A DNA stretch of 64,000 nucleotides from Mesorhizobium tianshanense (GTDB lineage: Bacteria; Pseudomonadota; Alphaproteobacteria; Rhizobiales; Rhizobiaceae). Shown here one piece after another: positions 25,118 to 34,216 of the stretch (positions within the stretch are counted from its first letter, which is position 1; each line of letters starts with the position of its first letter). A program made the translations under genes and the position numbers. The stretch lies in contig NZ_VLKT01000043.1 in assembly GCF_007830515.1 (NCBI RefSeq), positions 1-64,000 of the forward strand, given 5' to 3'. Below the pieces are notes generated by a model. It saw only the letters and a list, made by a program, of their open reading frames with translations. It ran no database searches and was not told the DNA's origin.

Positions 25118-26587
25118 CTACCGCGCGAGGCCAAAAATCGCGTCGCAGTCGAGATGCGTCTCCAGTTTGGCTGCAATCTCGTCCAGCGCCCGTTCGACCT
25201 CGGCGCGGTAGTCGATGCCGCCGCCTTTGACGCCGAGGTTTTCGAGGAATTTCGCCCGGAAGGAGTCGGCGGAAAACAGCCCGTGCAGATAAGTGCCCGA
25301 TACCTTGCCGTCGGCGGAGATCGCGCCGTCGTCGACGCCGTTGATGACGGCGGACGGCCGCAGCGTATCCGGGCCGGTGGTGCGGCCGAGATGGATCTCG
25401 TAGCCTTCGAGCGGCAGGTCGAACTGCACCGAGCGCGCGCTGACGTTGCGCACCGTCTTTTCCGGCTCCATCACCGTTTCGACGTCGAGCAGGCCGAGGC
25501 CCTTGGTTTCGGTAACGCTGCCTTCGATCCCGTCGGGGTCGCGCACGACATGGCCGAGCATCTGGAAGCCGCCGCAAATGCCGACCACGTGGCCGCCGCG
25601 CTTGCGATGGGCGGCAAGGTCGCGGTCCCAGCCATTCTCGCGGAATCTCAAGAGATCGCCGATCGTCGATTTTGACCCGGGAATGACCACCAGCCCGGCA
25701 TCGTCGGGAAGGCGCTGACCGGGTGGCACGAACACCACCTCGACCTGAGGCTCGGCCTTGAGCGGATCGAGATCGTCGAAATTGGCGATGCGCGAAAGCA
25801 TCGGCACGGCCACCTTCAGCGCGCGCTTCTCGCCAGACGCCAGGCGTTCGAGCACCACCGAATCTTCCGAGGGCAACCGCGCCGCCGTCTTCAGCCAGGG
25901 CACGACGCCAAAACAGCGCCAGCCGGTGAATGTCCCGATCGCCTTGATGCCGTCATCGAAAAGGGAGACATCGCCGCGGAACTTGTTGATGAGATAGCCG
26001 GCGATCATGCGCCGGTCCTCTTCCGGCAGGATCAGATGGGTGCCGGCGACCGAGGCGATGACGCCGCCGCGGTCGATGTCGCCGACGAGGATCACCGGCA
26101 CGTTGGCACTCGTGGCAAAACCCATATTGGCAATGTCTCGGCTCCTGAGATTGATCTCGGCCGGCGAACCGGCGCCCTCGACGATGACGAGATCGGCGCC
26201 CTCGCCGACCTTTGCCCAGGACTCCAGCACGGCATCCATCAGCCGGCCCTTCAGCGCCTGGTAGTCGCGTGCCTTCGCCTCGCCGAACACCTTGCCCTGC
26301 ACCACCACTTGCGCGCCGACATCGGTCTGCGGCTTGAGCAGCACCGGATTCATGTGGACGGAGGGCGCCACGCCACAGGCGATCGCCTGCAGCCATTGGG
26401 CGCGGCCAATCTCGCCGCCGCCGCTGTCGCCCGCAATGTCGGCGACGGCGGCGTTGTTCGACATGTTCTGCGGCTTGAACGGCCGCACTTTCAGCCCGCG
26501 TTTTTTCGCCGCGCGGCACAGGCCGGCGACCAGCACCGTCTTGCCGACATCGGAGCCCGTGCCCTGCAGCATGATCGCCTTGGCCAT
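25118..26587 (-). CDS. cobQ: cobyric acid synthase CobQ
   Basis: A 489-residue glutamine amidotransferase of the cobalamin pathway. The N-terminal ATP-binding domain starts MAKAIMLQGTGSDVGKTVLVAGLCRAA (P-loop GTGSDVGKT) and contains RPFKPQNMSNNA. The C-terminal class I GATase-like domain has VVGICGGFQMLG with the nucleophilic Cys and YLHGLF with its His. It amidates four carboxylates of adenosylcobyrinic diamide. The upstream cupin gene stop overlaps this start by one base (TGATG). The position near corrinoid-dependent methyltransferases is suggestive, but no other cob gene is in the window. Confidence 0.95.
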   Translation of the reverse strand: MAKAIMLQGTGSDVGKTVLVAGLCRAAKKRGLKVRPFKPQNMSNNAAVADIAGDSGGGEIGRAQWLQAIACGVAPSVHMNPVLLKPQTDVGAQVVVQGKVFGEAKARDYQALKGRLMDAVLESWAKVGEGADLVIVEGAGSPAEINLRSRDIANMGFATSANVPVILVGDIDRGGVIASVAGTHLILPEEDRRMIAGYLINKFRGDVSLFDDGIKAIGTFTGWRCFGVVPWLKTAARLPSEDSVVLERLASGEKRALKVAVPMLSRIANFDDLDPLKAEPQVEVVFVPPGQRLPDDAGLVVIPGSKSTIGDLLRFRENGWDRDLAAHRKRGGHVVGICGGFQMLGHVVRDPDGIEGSVTETKGLGLLDVETVMEPEKTVRNVSARSVQFDLPLEGYEIHLGRTTGPDTLRPSAVINGVDDGAISADGKVSGTYLHGLFSADSFRAKFLENLGVKGGGIDYRAEVERALDEIAAKLETHLDCDAIFGLAR

Positions 26588-27201
26588 CAGTTCTTGCCCT
26601 GCGCCATCGTTCCGGTGATCGTCGACTTGGCCGCCAGTGGTCCGCCGCGCCAGATGTAGAGCGCCAGCAGCGGCTCCTTGCCGGTGCGCATGGCGTGGCT
26701 GACGTCGGAGGCGTGGTGGATTACCTCGCCCGCCTCGCGCCTGCGAAAGCCGCCTTCGCCCATGCGCCATTCGGTGCCGCCGGTCAGCGCAAGGTAGATC
26801 TCCTCTGCAACATGATGATGGTCGGGATAGACGATATCCGGTCCGAGGATCAGCAGACCGCCCGCGACGTCGTCGTTGACGAAATGGCCGCGCGTGCCGA
26901 AGACTTCCAGCCAGCCGTAATTGTCTATGAACGCCTTGCCGAAATCCGTCTCGCTGTAGGTCTGCCCCCAGCGCAGATCGCCGCGACGCTCCGCAAGCAG
27001 CTGCGCCAGCGGCCTGGCGCTTGCCGGAACAAGTTCGACGATACGGTCGAGCTGGCGCAGGCAGGCGAGCGGATGAGGATCAAGCGGACGCGCCGGCATG
27101 GCCCAGCCGATCCGGGCAACGGCATCGCGCACCAGCGCATCATCGAACGTTTCGAGATAGGTATGGAAAAATTCGAGCAGTTCATCGAAATTTGTCGTCA
27201 C
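26587..27201 (-). CDS. cupin of the DMSP lyase family (DddL/DddQ-like)
   Basis: A 204-residue protein. The C-terminal cupin reads YPDHHHVAEEIYLALTGGTEW (metal-binding His/Glu/Tyr cluster about residues 128-136), then GEVIHHASDVSHAMRT (second His set, 162-169) and LLALYIWRGG. This pattern is that of the bacterial dimethylsulfoniopropionate lyase family, which cleaves DMSP to acrylate and dimethyl sulfide with a bound metal. Many soil-bacterial members are uncharacterised, so the substrate is only inferred. A GTG start is used, with GGAG upstream. It is translationally coupled to cobQ, an unexpected partner. Confidence 0.72.
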   Translation of the reverse strand: MTTNFDELLEFFHTYLETFDDALVRDAVARIGWAMPARPLDPHPLACLRQLDRIVELVPASARPLAQLLAERRGDLRWGQTYSETDFGKAFIDNYGWLEVFGTRGHFVNDDVAGGLLILGPDIVYPDHHHVAEEIYLALTGGTEWRMGEGGFRRREAGEVIHHASDVSHAMRTGKEPLLALYIWRGGPLAAKSTITGTMAQGKN

Positions 27202-27340
27202 GCCTTGCTCCAGACACGCATTCGCGCACAGCCGCTCCGCAGATGGTCGGGTTGCGCGGCGGCATCATTGGTCTAGATTGATGCGCGCGCAAAGCCAAGA
27301 ACAACAGGCCAGCAGGCCGAAGAACATCAGGGAGCACGCC

Positions 27341-28507
27341 ATGGACGCCGCTGTCGATGCGAGCACCAGCCAGTTCGAACTCAACGAGGACCAGCGCGCC
27401 ATCCAGGCGATGGCCGAGGCGTTCGCCGCCGACCGTGTCGCGCCGAACGCGCTCGACTGGGACCGCAACAAGCATTTTCCGGCGGACGTGATCCGCGAGA
27501 CGGGGCCGCTCGGCCTCGGCGGCATCTATATCCGTGACGATGTCGGCGGCTCGGCGCTCGGCCGGCTCGACGCCGTGCTGATCTTCGAGGCGCTTTCGCG
27601 CGCCGATCCGGCCTTCTCCTCCTTCATCTCGATCCACAACATGGTGGCGTCGATGATCGACCGCTTCGGCAGCGACGAGCAGCGCCAGCGCTTCCTGCCG
27701 AAGCTGACCTCGATGGAATGGCTGGCAAGCTATTGCCTGACCGAGCCGGGCTCAGGGTCGGATGCGGCGGCGCTGAAGACGCGCGCGGTCAAGAGCGGCG
27801 GTGACTATGTGCTGAACGGCGCCAAGCAGTTCATCTCGGGCGCCGGCGACAGCGACATCTACATCGTCATGGCGCGCACCGGCACCGAAGGGCCGAAGGG
27901 CATTTCCACCTTCGTCGTGCCGAAGGACGCGCCCGGCCTGTCCTTCGGCGCCAACGAGCACAAGATGGGCTGGCACATGCAGTCGACCCGCCAGGTCGTC
28001 TTCGAGGACTGCAAGGTGCCGGCGCAAAACCTGCTGTCGGTCGAAGGCGCCGGCTTCGGCATCGCCATGGCCGGGCTCGACGGCGGCCGGCTCAACATCG
28101 CCGCCTGTTCGCTGGGCGGCGCGCAATCGGCGCTCGACAAGGCCATGTCCTACACCGCTGAGCGCAAGGCTTTCGGCACCAAGATCAACCAGTTCCAGGC
28201 GCTGCAGTTCAAGCTCGCCGACATGGAGACCGAGCTGCAGGCGGCACGCATCTTCCTCTACGCCGCCGCTTCGAAGCTCGACCGCAAGGCCCCGGATGCC
28301 TCGAAATGGTCGGCGATGGCCAAGCGCTTCGTCACCGATATCGGCTTCAATGTCGCCAACGACGCGCTGCAACTGCATGGCGGCTATGGCTATTTGCATG
28401 ATTACGGCATCGAGAAGCTGGTGCGGGACCTGCGCGTCCATCAGATCCTCGAAGGCACCAACGAGATCATGCGCGTCATCATCGCACGCGCCCTGATTGG
28501 GCGCTGA
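27341..28507 (+). CDS. acyl-CoA dehydrogenase (isobutyryl-CoA dehydrogenase-like)
   Basis: A 388-residue FAD enzyme with all family blocks: WLASYCLTEPGSGSDAAALKTRAV, GAKQFISGAGDSDIYIVMARTG, ERKAFGTKINQFQALQFKLADM and the C-terminal QLHGGYGYLHDYGIEKLVRDLRVHQILEGTNEIMRVIIAR with the catalytic Glu in EGTNE. The start at 27341 has CAGGGAG upstream and gives the normal N terminus. 3-Hydroxyisobutyrate dehydrogenase follows 120 bases downstream, which supports a role in valine/isobutyryl-CoA catabolism. The gene is divergent from the cupin-cobQ pair. Confidence 0.9.
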   Translation: MDAAVDASTSQFELNEDQRAIQAMAEAFAADRVAPNALDWDRNKHFPADVIRETGPLGLGGIYIRDDVGGSALGRLDAVLIFEALSRADPAFSSFISIHNMVASMIDRFGSDEQRQRFLPKLTSMEWLASYCLTEPGSGSDAAALKTRAVKSGGDYVLNGAKQFISGAGDSDIYIVMARTGTEGPKGISTFVVPKDAPGLSFGANEHKMGWHMQSTRQVVFEDCKVPAQNLLSVEGAGFGIAMAGLDGGRLNIAACSLGGAQSALDKAMSYTAERKAFGTKINQFQALQFKLADMETELQAARIFLYAAASKLDRKAPDASKWSAMAKRFVTDIGFNVANDALQLHGGYGYLHDYGIEKLVRDLRVHQILEGTNEIMRVIIARALIGR

Positions 28508-28569
28508 CTGAGCATTTTTCAGCCAAGCGGGATCACTTGGCGTCGCAGAAATGCGGCTAAACAAACAGA

Positions 28570-28607
28570 TAGAGCGGTATCTCTTCGACCCTGGACATCC
28601 CGCTCTA
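28570..28607 (+). other. small hairpin before mmsB
   Basis: TAGAGCGG (28570-28577) pairs with CCGCTCTA (28600-28607). There is no T-run, so it is more likely an mRNA structure than a terminator. Confidence 0.35.
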
Positions 28608-28627
28608 GAAAAACCGGGAGAAAAACG

Positions 28628-29512
28628 ATGACCACCATCGCCTTCATCGGCCTCGGCAATATGGGCAACCCGATGGCCGCCAACCTCGTCAAGGCGGGAC
28701 ACACGGTGAACGGCTTCGACCTGATGCCGGAGAACCTCGTCGTCGCCAAGGAGCATGGCGTCGTCGTCATGGCCAATGCCGTTGCCGCGGTGAAGGATGC
28801 CGATGTGGTCATCACCATGCTGCCGGCCGGCAAGCATGTCCTGTCGGTCCACGAGGACATCGCGCCCAAGGCGAAAAAAGGCGCGCTGTTCATCGATTCC
28901 TCGACCATCGACGTCGAATCGGCACGAAAAGCCCACGCCATCGCCGCCAGGCACGGGCTGCTGTCGGTCGACGCGCCGGTTTCCGGCGGCACCGGCGGCG
29001 CCACCGCCGGCACGCTGACCTTCATGGCCGGCGGCTCGAAGGACGCCTTCGCCAAAGCCGAGCCAATCCTCAAGCCGATGGCCGGCCGCATCGTCCATTG
29101 CGGCGACGATGGCGCCGGACAGGCCGCAAAGATCTGCAACAACATGATCCTCGGCATTTCGATGATCGGCGTCGCCGAGGCCTTCGTTCTGGCGGAAAAG
29201 CTCGGCCTGTCGCATCAGGCGCTGTTCGACGTCGCCTCGACCTCCTCCGGCCAATGCTGGTCGCTGACCACCTATTGCCCGGTGCCTGGCCCGGTGCCGA
29301 CATCGCCGGCCAACAATGGCTACAGGCCGGGGTTTGCCGCAGCCCTCATGCTGAAGGACCTGAAACTGTCGCAGGAAGCCGCGCAGGGCGCCGGTGCGGT
29401 AACGCCGCTCGGCGCCGAGGCAGCCCAGCTTTATGCGCTGTTCAATGCCCAGGGGAATGCCGGCGCCGATTTTTCCGGCATCATAAATTTTCTGCGCGGT
29501 GCCCCAGCGTAA
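28628..29512 (+). CDS. mmsB: 3-hydroxyisobutyrate dehydrogenase
   Basis: A 294-residue beta-hydroxyacid dehydrogenase. The NAD-binding motif IAFIGLGNMGNPMAANLVKAGH starts the protein. The substrate loop DAPVSGGTGGATAGTLTFMAGG and the catalytic Lys region GAGQAAKICNNMILGISMIGVAEAF follow. It oxidises 3-hydroxyisobutyrate to methylmalonate semialdehyde in valine degradation. CCGGGAGAAAA stands before the ATG. The acyl-CoA dehydrogenase gene upstream encodes an earlier step of the same route. A role with other 3-hydroxy acids, such as 3-hydroxypropionate from acrylate, is possible but unproven. Confidence 0.92.
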   Translation: MTTIAFIGLGNMGNPMAANLVKAGHTVNGFDLMPENLVVAKEHGVVVMANAVAAVKDADVVITMLPAGKHVLSVHEDIAPKAKKGALFIDSSTIDVESARKAHAIAARHGLLSVDAPVSGGTGGATAGTLTFMAGGSKDAFAKAEPILKPMAGRIVHCGDDGAGQAAKICNNMILGISMIGVAEAFVLAEKLGLSHQALFDVASTSSGQCWSLTTYCPVPGPVPTSPANNGYRPGFAAALMLKDLKLSQEAAQGAGAVTPLGAEAAQLYALFNAQGNAGADFSGIINFLRGAPA

Positions 29513-29728
29513 GCCTTGAATTCGACAGGACTTTTCGATTTCCCGGCAAAAGAAACACCGCGAATTTAGATTTGCTTAAGCTCTCGATAACCCCCCGGTA
29601 ACGATGTGCCTGTACAACGGAATGCGAGGCGGCAATCCCGCCCGGCGCTCCGGATCAGGTCTCGCGTACCGGAGCCCGTAAGTTTCGCAAGTGTTCTGGT
29701 AGCGAAGCGCCATGCGTATCTGGCAAAG

Positions 29729-29755
29729 CCGCGTTCCCGATGGAGCGCGGTTTTT
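29729..29755 (+). terminator. rho-independent terminator
   Basis: CCGCG-T-TCC pairs with GGA-G-CGCGG around a CGAT loop (one internal mismatch), followed by five Ts and G. Its distance from mmsB suggests that it ends a separate transcript. Confidence 0.6.
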
Positions 29756-29801
29756 GCGTTTCCTCGCCTGGCGGGCTCTTCGGCAGAATGCGGCATTCAA
29801 A

Positions 29802-29832
29802 CACCGGGCGTCCCACTGCGGGACGCCCGGTG
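29802..29832. terminator. inverted repeat behind the aminotransferase gene
   Basis: A 13-base perfect stem begins with CACCGGGCGTCCC and ends with GGTG around a five-base loop, 11 bases after the minus-strand stop. No T-run follows on that strand, so a terminator role is only probable. Confidence 0.5.
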
Positions 29833-29843
29833 ATCGTTCTACC

Positions 29844-31223
29844 TTACCGCTTGTGCAGATCCGCTTGCGCCAGATCGAGCGCCTTGGCGATGCGGTCGCA
29901 GGCCATGTCGATCGTCTCGCGCGTCCAGATCAGCGGCGGCGACAGGATCATCGTGTCGCCGGTGGCGCGCAGCATCATGCCCTGGGCGACTGCGTGGTCG
30001 CGGACAAGCACTGCCGTGCTCCCAGCCGGCAGGAAGCGCTCCTTGGTCGCCTTGTCCCTGACGATTTCGATCGCCCCCATCAGCCCGATCGAGCGCACCT
30101 CGCCGACCAGGTCGTGACCACCAATGCGCTCCTGCAGCGCCTTGGCGAAATAGGGTCCGGTGTCGTTCTTGACCCGCTCGACCAGGCCTTCCCGCTCCAT
30201 GATCTCGAGGTTCTTCAGCGCCACCGCGCAGGCCACCGGATGCCCGGCATAGGTGTAGCCGTGATAGAACTCGCCTCCCTTCTCGACCAGCGTCGCGGCG
30301 ATGCGGTCGCCGACCAGCAGCGCCGACAGCGGCTGATAGCCTGACGTCAGCGCCTTGGCGGTGGTGATGGTGTCGGGCTCGATGCCGAAGGTCTGCGCTG
30401 CGAACCACTCGCCGGTGCGGCCATAGCCGGTGATGACCTCGTCCAGCATAAGCAGGACATCGTATTTGCGGCAGATGCGCTGCACTTCCGGCCAGTAGCT
30501 CATGGGCGGTATCTTCACGCCGCCTGCCCCCATCACCGGCTCGCCGATGAAGGCGGCGACCTTGTCGGCGCCGGCTTCGAGGATGGCGTCCTCGACGGCC
30601 TTGGCCGCGCGCAGGCCGAAATCATGGTCGCTTTCGCCGGGCAGAGACAGCTCGTAGGCGTAAGGCATCATCACATGGACGATGTTGGGAACCGCGCCGT
30701 GGAGCTGGTTATGCATCTGTTCCATGCCGCCCAGCGACGCCCCGGCAATGGTCGAGCCGTGATAGGCCGACTTGCGCGAGATGATGCGGTTCTTCTCCGG
30801 CTTGCCTTCCAGCGCCCAATAGTGACGGACAAGGCGCAGCGCCGTATCGTTGGCCTCCGAACCGGACGAGCCGTAGAATACCTGGTTGACGTGCTTCGGC
30901 GCCAGTTCCGTCAGCTTTTTGGCCAGCAGCACCGGCGTCGGTGTCGAGCATTTGAAGAAGGAATTGTAGTAGGGCAGCTCCTTCATCTGGGCGTAAGCCG
31001 CGTCAGCCAGCTCATCGCGGCCGTAACCGACGTTGACGCACCATAGCCCGGCCATGCCGTCGAGGATTTCCGTCCCGTCGGAATCGTAGATGAACGGACC
31101 GTTGGCGTGGGCGATGATGCGAGAGCCGGCCTCGCGCATCTCCTTGTGGTCGGTGAACGGATGAAGGTGATGCGCAGCATCGATCTGCTGAAGCTGCTTC
31201 AGCGAATAATTCTGATAAGTCAT
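29844..31223 (-). CDS. class III omega-aminotransferase
   Basis: A 459-residue PLP enzyme. Motifs include NQVFYGSSGSEANDTALRLVRHYW, SRKSAYHGSTIAGASLGG, LLMLDEVITGYGRTGEWFA with the PLP-contacting Asp, and ITTAKALTSGYQPLSA with the Schiff-base Lys. Relatives transfer amino groups from putrescine, beta-alanine, GABA or taurine to pyruvate; the sequence alone does not choose between these. The start at 31223 has GAGGAAAG upstream. It stands alone between mmsB and the prolyl oligopeptidase gene. Confidence 0.88.
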   Translation of the reverse strand: MTYQNYSLKQLQQIDAAHHLHPFTDHKEMREAGSRIIAHANGPFIYDSDGTEILDGMAGLWCVNVGYGRDELADAAYAQMKELPYYNSFFKCSTPTPVLLAKKLTELAPKHVNQVFYGSSGSEANDTALRLVRHYWALEGKPEKNRIISRKSAYHGSTIAGASLGGMEQMHNQLHGAVPNIVHVMMPYAYELSLPGESDHDFGLRAAKAVEDAILEAGADKVAAFIGEPVMGAGGVKIPPMSYWPEVQRICRKYDVLLMLDEVITGYGRTGEWFAAQTFGIEPDTITTAKALTSGYQPLSALLVGDRIAATLVEKGGEFYHGYTYAGHPVACAVALKNLEIMEREGLVERVKNDTGPYFAKALQERIGGHDLVGEVRSIGLMGAIEIVRDKATKERFLPAGSTAVLVRDHAVAQGMMLRATGDTMILSPPLIWTRETIDMACDRIAKALDLAQADLHKR

Positions 31224-31445
31224 GTCTGATCTTTCCTCTTGAACCAATCCGGCAATTCGCGCCGGGGCGGATTCCTCAGAGGAGCGCGGGCGGCGAATAG
31301 CCGATGCGGGCGCAAAGCCGCAAAAGCTCGGCGCGAAGCGTGCGCGGCGACGGCGTCACCGCGACCCCAAATGCGCACCATATCCTCATCCGAGCCATGG
31401 GCTGTACCTTAGGCCGTCCGATGCGATCAGTTCAAGCCGTTCCGT

Positions 31446-33521
31446 TCAAGCAATGCCGGTCAGCGCCCGTTGCAGGAAGACATACTTCATCGCGGCCTGT
31501 GCCGCTTGCGGCCGGCGATCACCGCGCCCGCCATGGCCGCCCTCGGTCTCCTCGAAGAACAGTGTCTTGGCATGACCGGCAGCCTGCAGCCGCCCGGCCA
31601 TCTTGCGCGCATGGCCGGGATGGACGCGGTCGTCAGCGGTCGAGGTGGTCAGCAGGACCGGCGGATAGGCGGGATCGCTCTCGACATGCTGATAGGGCGA
31701 GTAAGCGGCCAGCCAGGCCGCTTCTTCCGGCTTCGCCGGATCGCCATACTCGGCCATCCAGGATGCGCCGGGCGGCAGCTCGGTGTAACGCAGCATGTCG
31801 AGCAGCGGCACGTCGATGATCACCGCACCGAACAGCTCCGGATGCTGGGTCAGCGAGACGCCGGTCAGCAGGCCGCCATTCGAGCCGCCCTGAATGCCGA
31901 GCATGGCCGGCGTGGCGATGCCGCGTTTCATCAGGTCTTGCGCGACCGCGGCGAAATCGTCGAAGGCATTCTGGCGATTGGCCTTGAGCGCGGCTTGGTG
32001 CCAGTTCGGGCCGAACTCGCCGCCGCCGCGGATATTGGCCTGCACATAGGCGTTGCCCTTCTCCAGCCACAGCCTGCCGCGCACGCCGGCATAGCCGGGC
32101 AGCAATGGCACTTCGAAGCCGCCATAGCCATAAAGCAGCGTCGGCACCGGCCCGTTCTGGTCGCGTCGCCTGACGACGAAGTAAGGGACCATGGTGCCGT
32201 CCTTCGAGCGCGCCTTGAACTGTTCCGAGACAAGGGACGACGCATCGAAACGCGCCGGCTGCGATTTCACCGTTGTCAGCGTGGCGGCATTGTCGTCCGA
32301 CCAGATGATCGAGCTCGGCGTCAGGAAATCGGTGAAGGAGAACGACACACTGGAGCCGAAACGCTCGGCGTGGCTGATGCCGACGCTGCCGTTTTCGGGC
32401 AGCGCCACGGGCTGCGGCGACCAGCCGCCGTCGGCGCGTTGGCAGGCGACGACCTTGCCGCGCACATTGTCCATCAAATTGATGAACAACCGGTCTTGCG
32501 TGCGGGCAATGCCGGCGATCGAGACGCGATCCGCCGGCTCGAGCACGGTTTCGACAGGTCCCAACGCATTGGTTTCGATCCAGCGCTCGAAATCCAGCGA
32601 ATAGAGGCCGTCAGGCTTGCACAGCGTACCTTCCGGCGCCGTCCATGGGCTGCGCACGCCGAAGACGAACTGGTCCTTGAACAGCTCCGTGTCGGTGACG
32701 TCGTCCGGCAGCGGGATGCGCCTGTTCTCGCCGGACGGCAGACGCAGAAAATTATGCGAGGCGAAGAAGTCGAGCGTCCGGGTCAGGAACAGATGCCGCT
32801 TGTCGCCGTCGAATTCGACGGAACCGCCGGCAGCGAGATCCTGCTTCTGCGCCTCGAAGATCGGCGTCGCGTCCTCCAGCCTGGTGCCGCGCTGCCACAG
32901 CTTGACCACGCGCGGATAACCGGACTGGGTTTTGTCCGCCTCCTCGAAGGCGGACGAAACGACGACGGTGTCCTTGTCCAGCCAGCCGAAGCCCGATTTC
33001 GAGGCGGGAGCGCGAAAGCCGCCCTCGACAAAGGACTTGGTGTCGATGTCGAATTCACGCATCTCACTGGCGTCGCCGCCATCCGGCGACAGGCTGAGCA
33101 GGCAGCGGGTGAAGTCGGGATAAAGCCAGCTGGCACCGCTGAACACCCATTTCACGCCCTCTTTGGCGGACAGGCTGTCGAAGTCGATAATCGTCTCCCA
33201 GTCCGGCTTCTCGGTCTTGTAGGAAGCGACCGTCGTGCGCCGCCACAGGCCGAGCACGTTGGTCCTGTCCTGCCAGAAATTGTAGACGTGGCCGTTGAGC
33301 GCGGACCCGACCGGAATGTTGTCTTCGGCCGTCATCAGGTCGAGCGCGGTTTCGAACGACGCCTGATAGGACAGATCGCCCTGCAATTCACCTGTTGTAA
33401 CCGCGTTCTGACGGTGAACCCAGTCGAGCGCTTCCTTGCCTGTCCTGTCCTCCAGCCAGAGAAAGGGGTCTTCTGTCTCGCCGGCTGAACCTGGCTGCTT
33501 TTGAGTGATCGGCTTGGTCAT
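31446..33521 (-). CDS. prolyl oligopeptidase-family serine peptidase (S9A)
   Basis: A 691-residue protein. The N-terminal DPFLWLEDRTGKEALDWVHRQN is the usual S9A opening, followed by a beta-propeller of about 350 residues. The C-terminal alpha/beta-hydrolase domain has IQGGSNGGLLTG with the nucleophilic Ser, TSTADDRVHPGHARKMAGRLQ with the Asp, and a His in EETEGGHGG. It has no signal peptide, so it should cut short peptides in the cytoplasm. The His region is followed by a rather basic RGDRRPQ stretch and then a normal C-terminal helix. Confidence 0.9.
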   Translation of the reverse strand: MTKPITQKQPGSAGETEDPFLWLEDRTGKEALDWVHRQNAVTTGELQGDLSYQASFETALDLMTAEDNIPVGSALNGHVYNFWQDRTNVLGLWRRTTVASYKTEKPDWETIIDFDSLSAKEGVKWVFSGASWLYPDFTRCLLSLSPDGGDASEMREFDIDTKSFVEGGFRAPASKSGFGWLDKDTVVVSSAFEEADKTQSGYPRVVKLWQRGTRLEDATPIFEAQKQDLAAGGSVEFDGDKRHLFLTRTLDFFASHNFLRLPSGENRRIPLPDDVTDTELFKDQFVFGVRSPWTAPEGTLCKPDGLYSLDFERWIETNALGPVETVLEPADRVSIAGIARTQDRLFINLMDNVRGKVVACQRADGGWSPQPVALPENGSVGISHAERFGSSVSFSFTDFLTPSSIIWSDDNAATLTTVKSQPARFDASSLVSEQFKARSKDGTMVPYFVVRRRDQNGPVPTLLYGYGGFEVPLLPGYAGVRGRLWLEKGNAYVQANIRGGGEFGPNWHQAALKANRQNAFDDFAAVAQDLMKRGIATPAMLGIQGGSNGGLLTGVSLTQHPELFGAVIIDVPLLDMLRYTELPPGASWMAEYGDPAKPEEAAWLAAYSPYQHVESDPAYPPVLLTTSTADDRVHPGHARKMAGRLQAAGHAKTLFFEETEGGHGGRGDRRPQAAQAAMKYVFLQRALTGIA

Positions 33522-33656
33522 GTGGTCTCCAAAATTTCGTCACGCTCGGTGCCACAAACATCGGCATGGCGCTACCGACATTCAACTGGAACACGTAAAT
33601 ACGAATGGTCGGAGATTGCCATGATAAGGCTCTCTGCATGGAGTGCGAGGAACCTC

Positions 33657-34193
33657 ATGCAACGTCTGTACATTGCAACCGAGAAGTTTGATCCATCCCA
33701 CGGCACGGGATGGGGCAAGTACATTGAGTGGTCGAGCCTCACCCAATTGACAGAGGTCGTCTCACTCGACGGCATGCTCTGCCCGACGGCACTTGGGGAG
33801 ATAAAGGATAGCTACTGGCCCCACATTGTGAATGAAGACTTTATGCTGAGTTTCTTCGTGGATCTGGACTTCCTTCCTTCGGAATTGGCCGATACGAGCG
33901 GCCTCAACATCCTTGGCGTGATCCGAACGCCTTCGGCAGACGTGCGCTCACTTGGTTGGGACGGGTTCACTTTCATGGGCTATGAGCTGCTGGACAAGGA
34001 CGTCAGCATCAGCGCGTTGACCAATTGCGGCGGGTTTCCCGACGTGTTTGCAAACGCAGAACTATCCGGTGTCGGGCTGATAGACGACTTTGATCGCGCC
34101 GTTGAAATCCGGGATTTGCTGCATAAAAAGCATCCCGAAGAACATCACGCCGACTGCGACCTCTGGGCCATTTTCAGACGGCAGGGCAGGTAA
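33657..34193 (+). CDS. hypothetical protein, 178 residues
   Basis: Not recognised. The protein starts MQRLYIATEKFDPSHGTGWGKYIEWS and is acidic and rich in aromatic residues (SYWPHIVNEDFMLSFFVDLDFLP, SLGWDGFTFMGYELLDKD). It ends in a His/Asp-rich segment (KKHPEEHHADCDLWAIFRRQ). The overall style, soluble, acidic and with many Trp and Phe, resembles stand-alone immunity or SMI1-like proteins, but no motif proves this. GCGAGG lies before the chosen start. Base composition is lower in GC than in the neighbours, which hints at later acquisition. Confidence 0.6.
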   Translation: MQRLYIATEKFDPSHGTGWGKYIEWSSLTQLTEVVSLDGMLCPTALGEIKDSYWPHIVNEDFMLSFFVDLDFLPSELADTSGLNILGVIRTPSADVRSLGWDGFTFMGYELLDKDVSISALTNCGGFPDVFANAELSGVGLIDDFDRAVEIRDLLHKKHPEEHHADCDLWAIFRRQGR

Positions 34194-34216
34194 TCGGCAT
34201 TACGCCGCTGCGTGTC

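Larger units (their letters stand above)
29513..29843. other. gene-free stretch with an orphan terminator and an inverted repeat
   Basis: No coding region is supported. It holds a strong terminator-like hairpin (29729-29755, plus strand) more than 200 bases after mmsB. The bases upstream of that hairpin (about 29610-29728) could be a small RNA, but no clear promoter is seen. An inverted repeat at 29802-29832 lies behind the converging aminotransferase gene. Confidence 0.4.

Noticed and set aside
31276..31398. 40-codon minus-strand frame (starts MARMRIWCAFGVAV) between the aminotransferase and peptidase genes
   Set aside because: No ribosome-binding site or family resemblance; it may be real but cannot be supported.
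31470..33488. 672-codon open frame antisense to the prolyl oligopeptidase gene
   Set aside because: It is a GC-rich shadow; its translation has no family pattern, while the minus strand gives a complete S9A enzyme.
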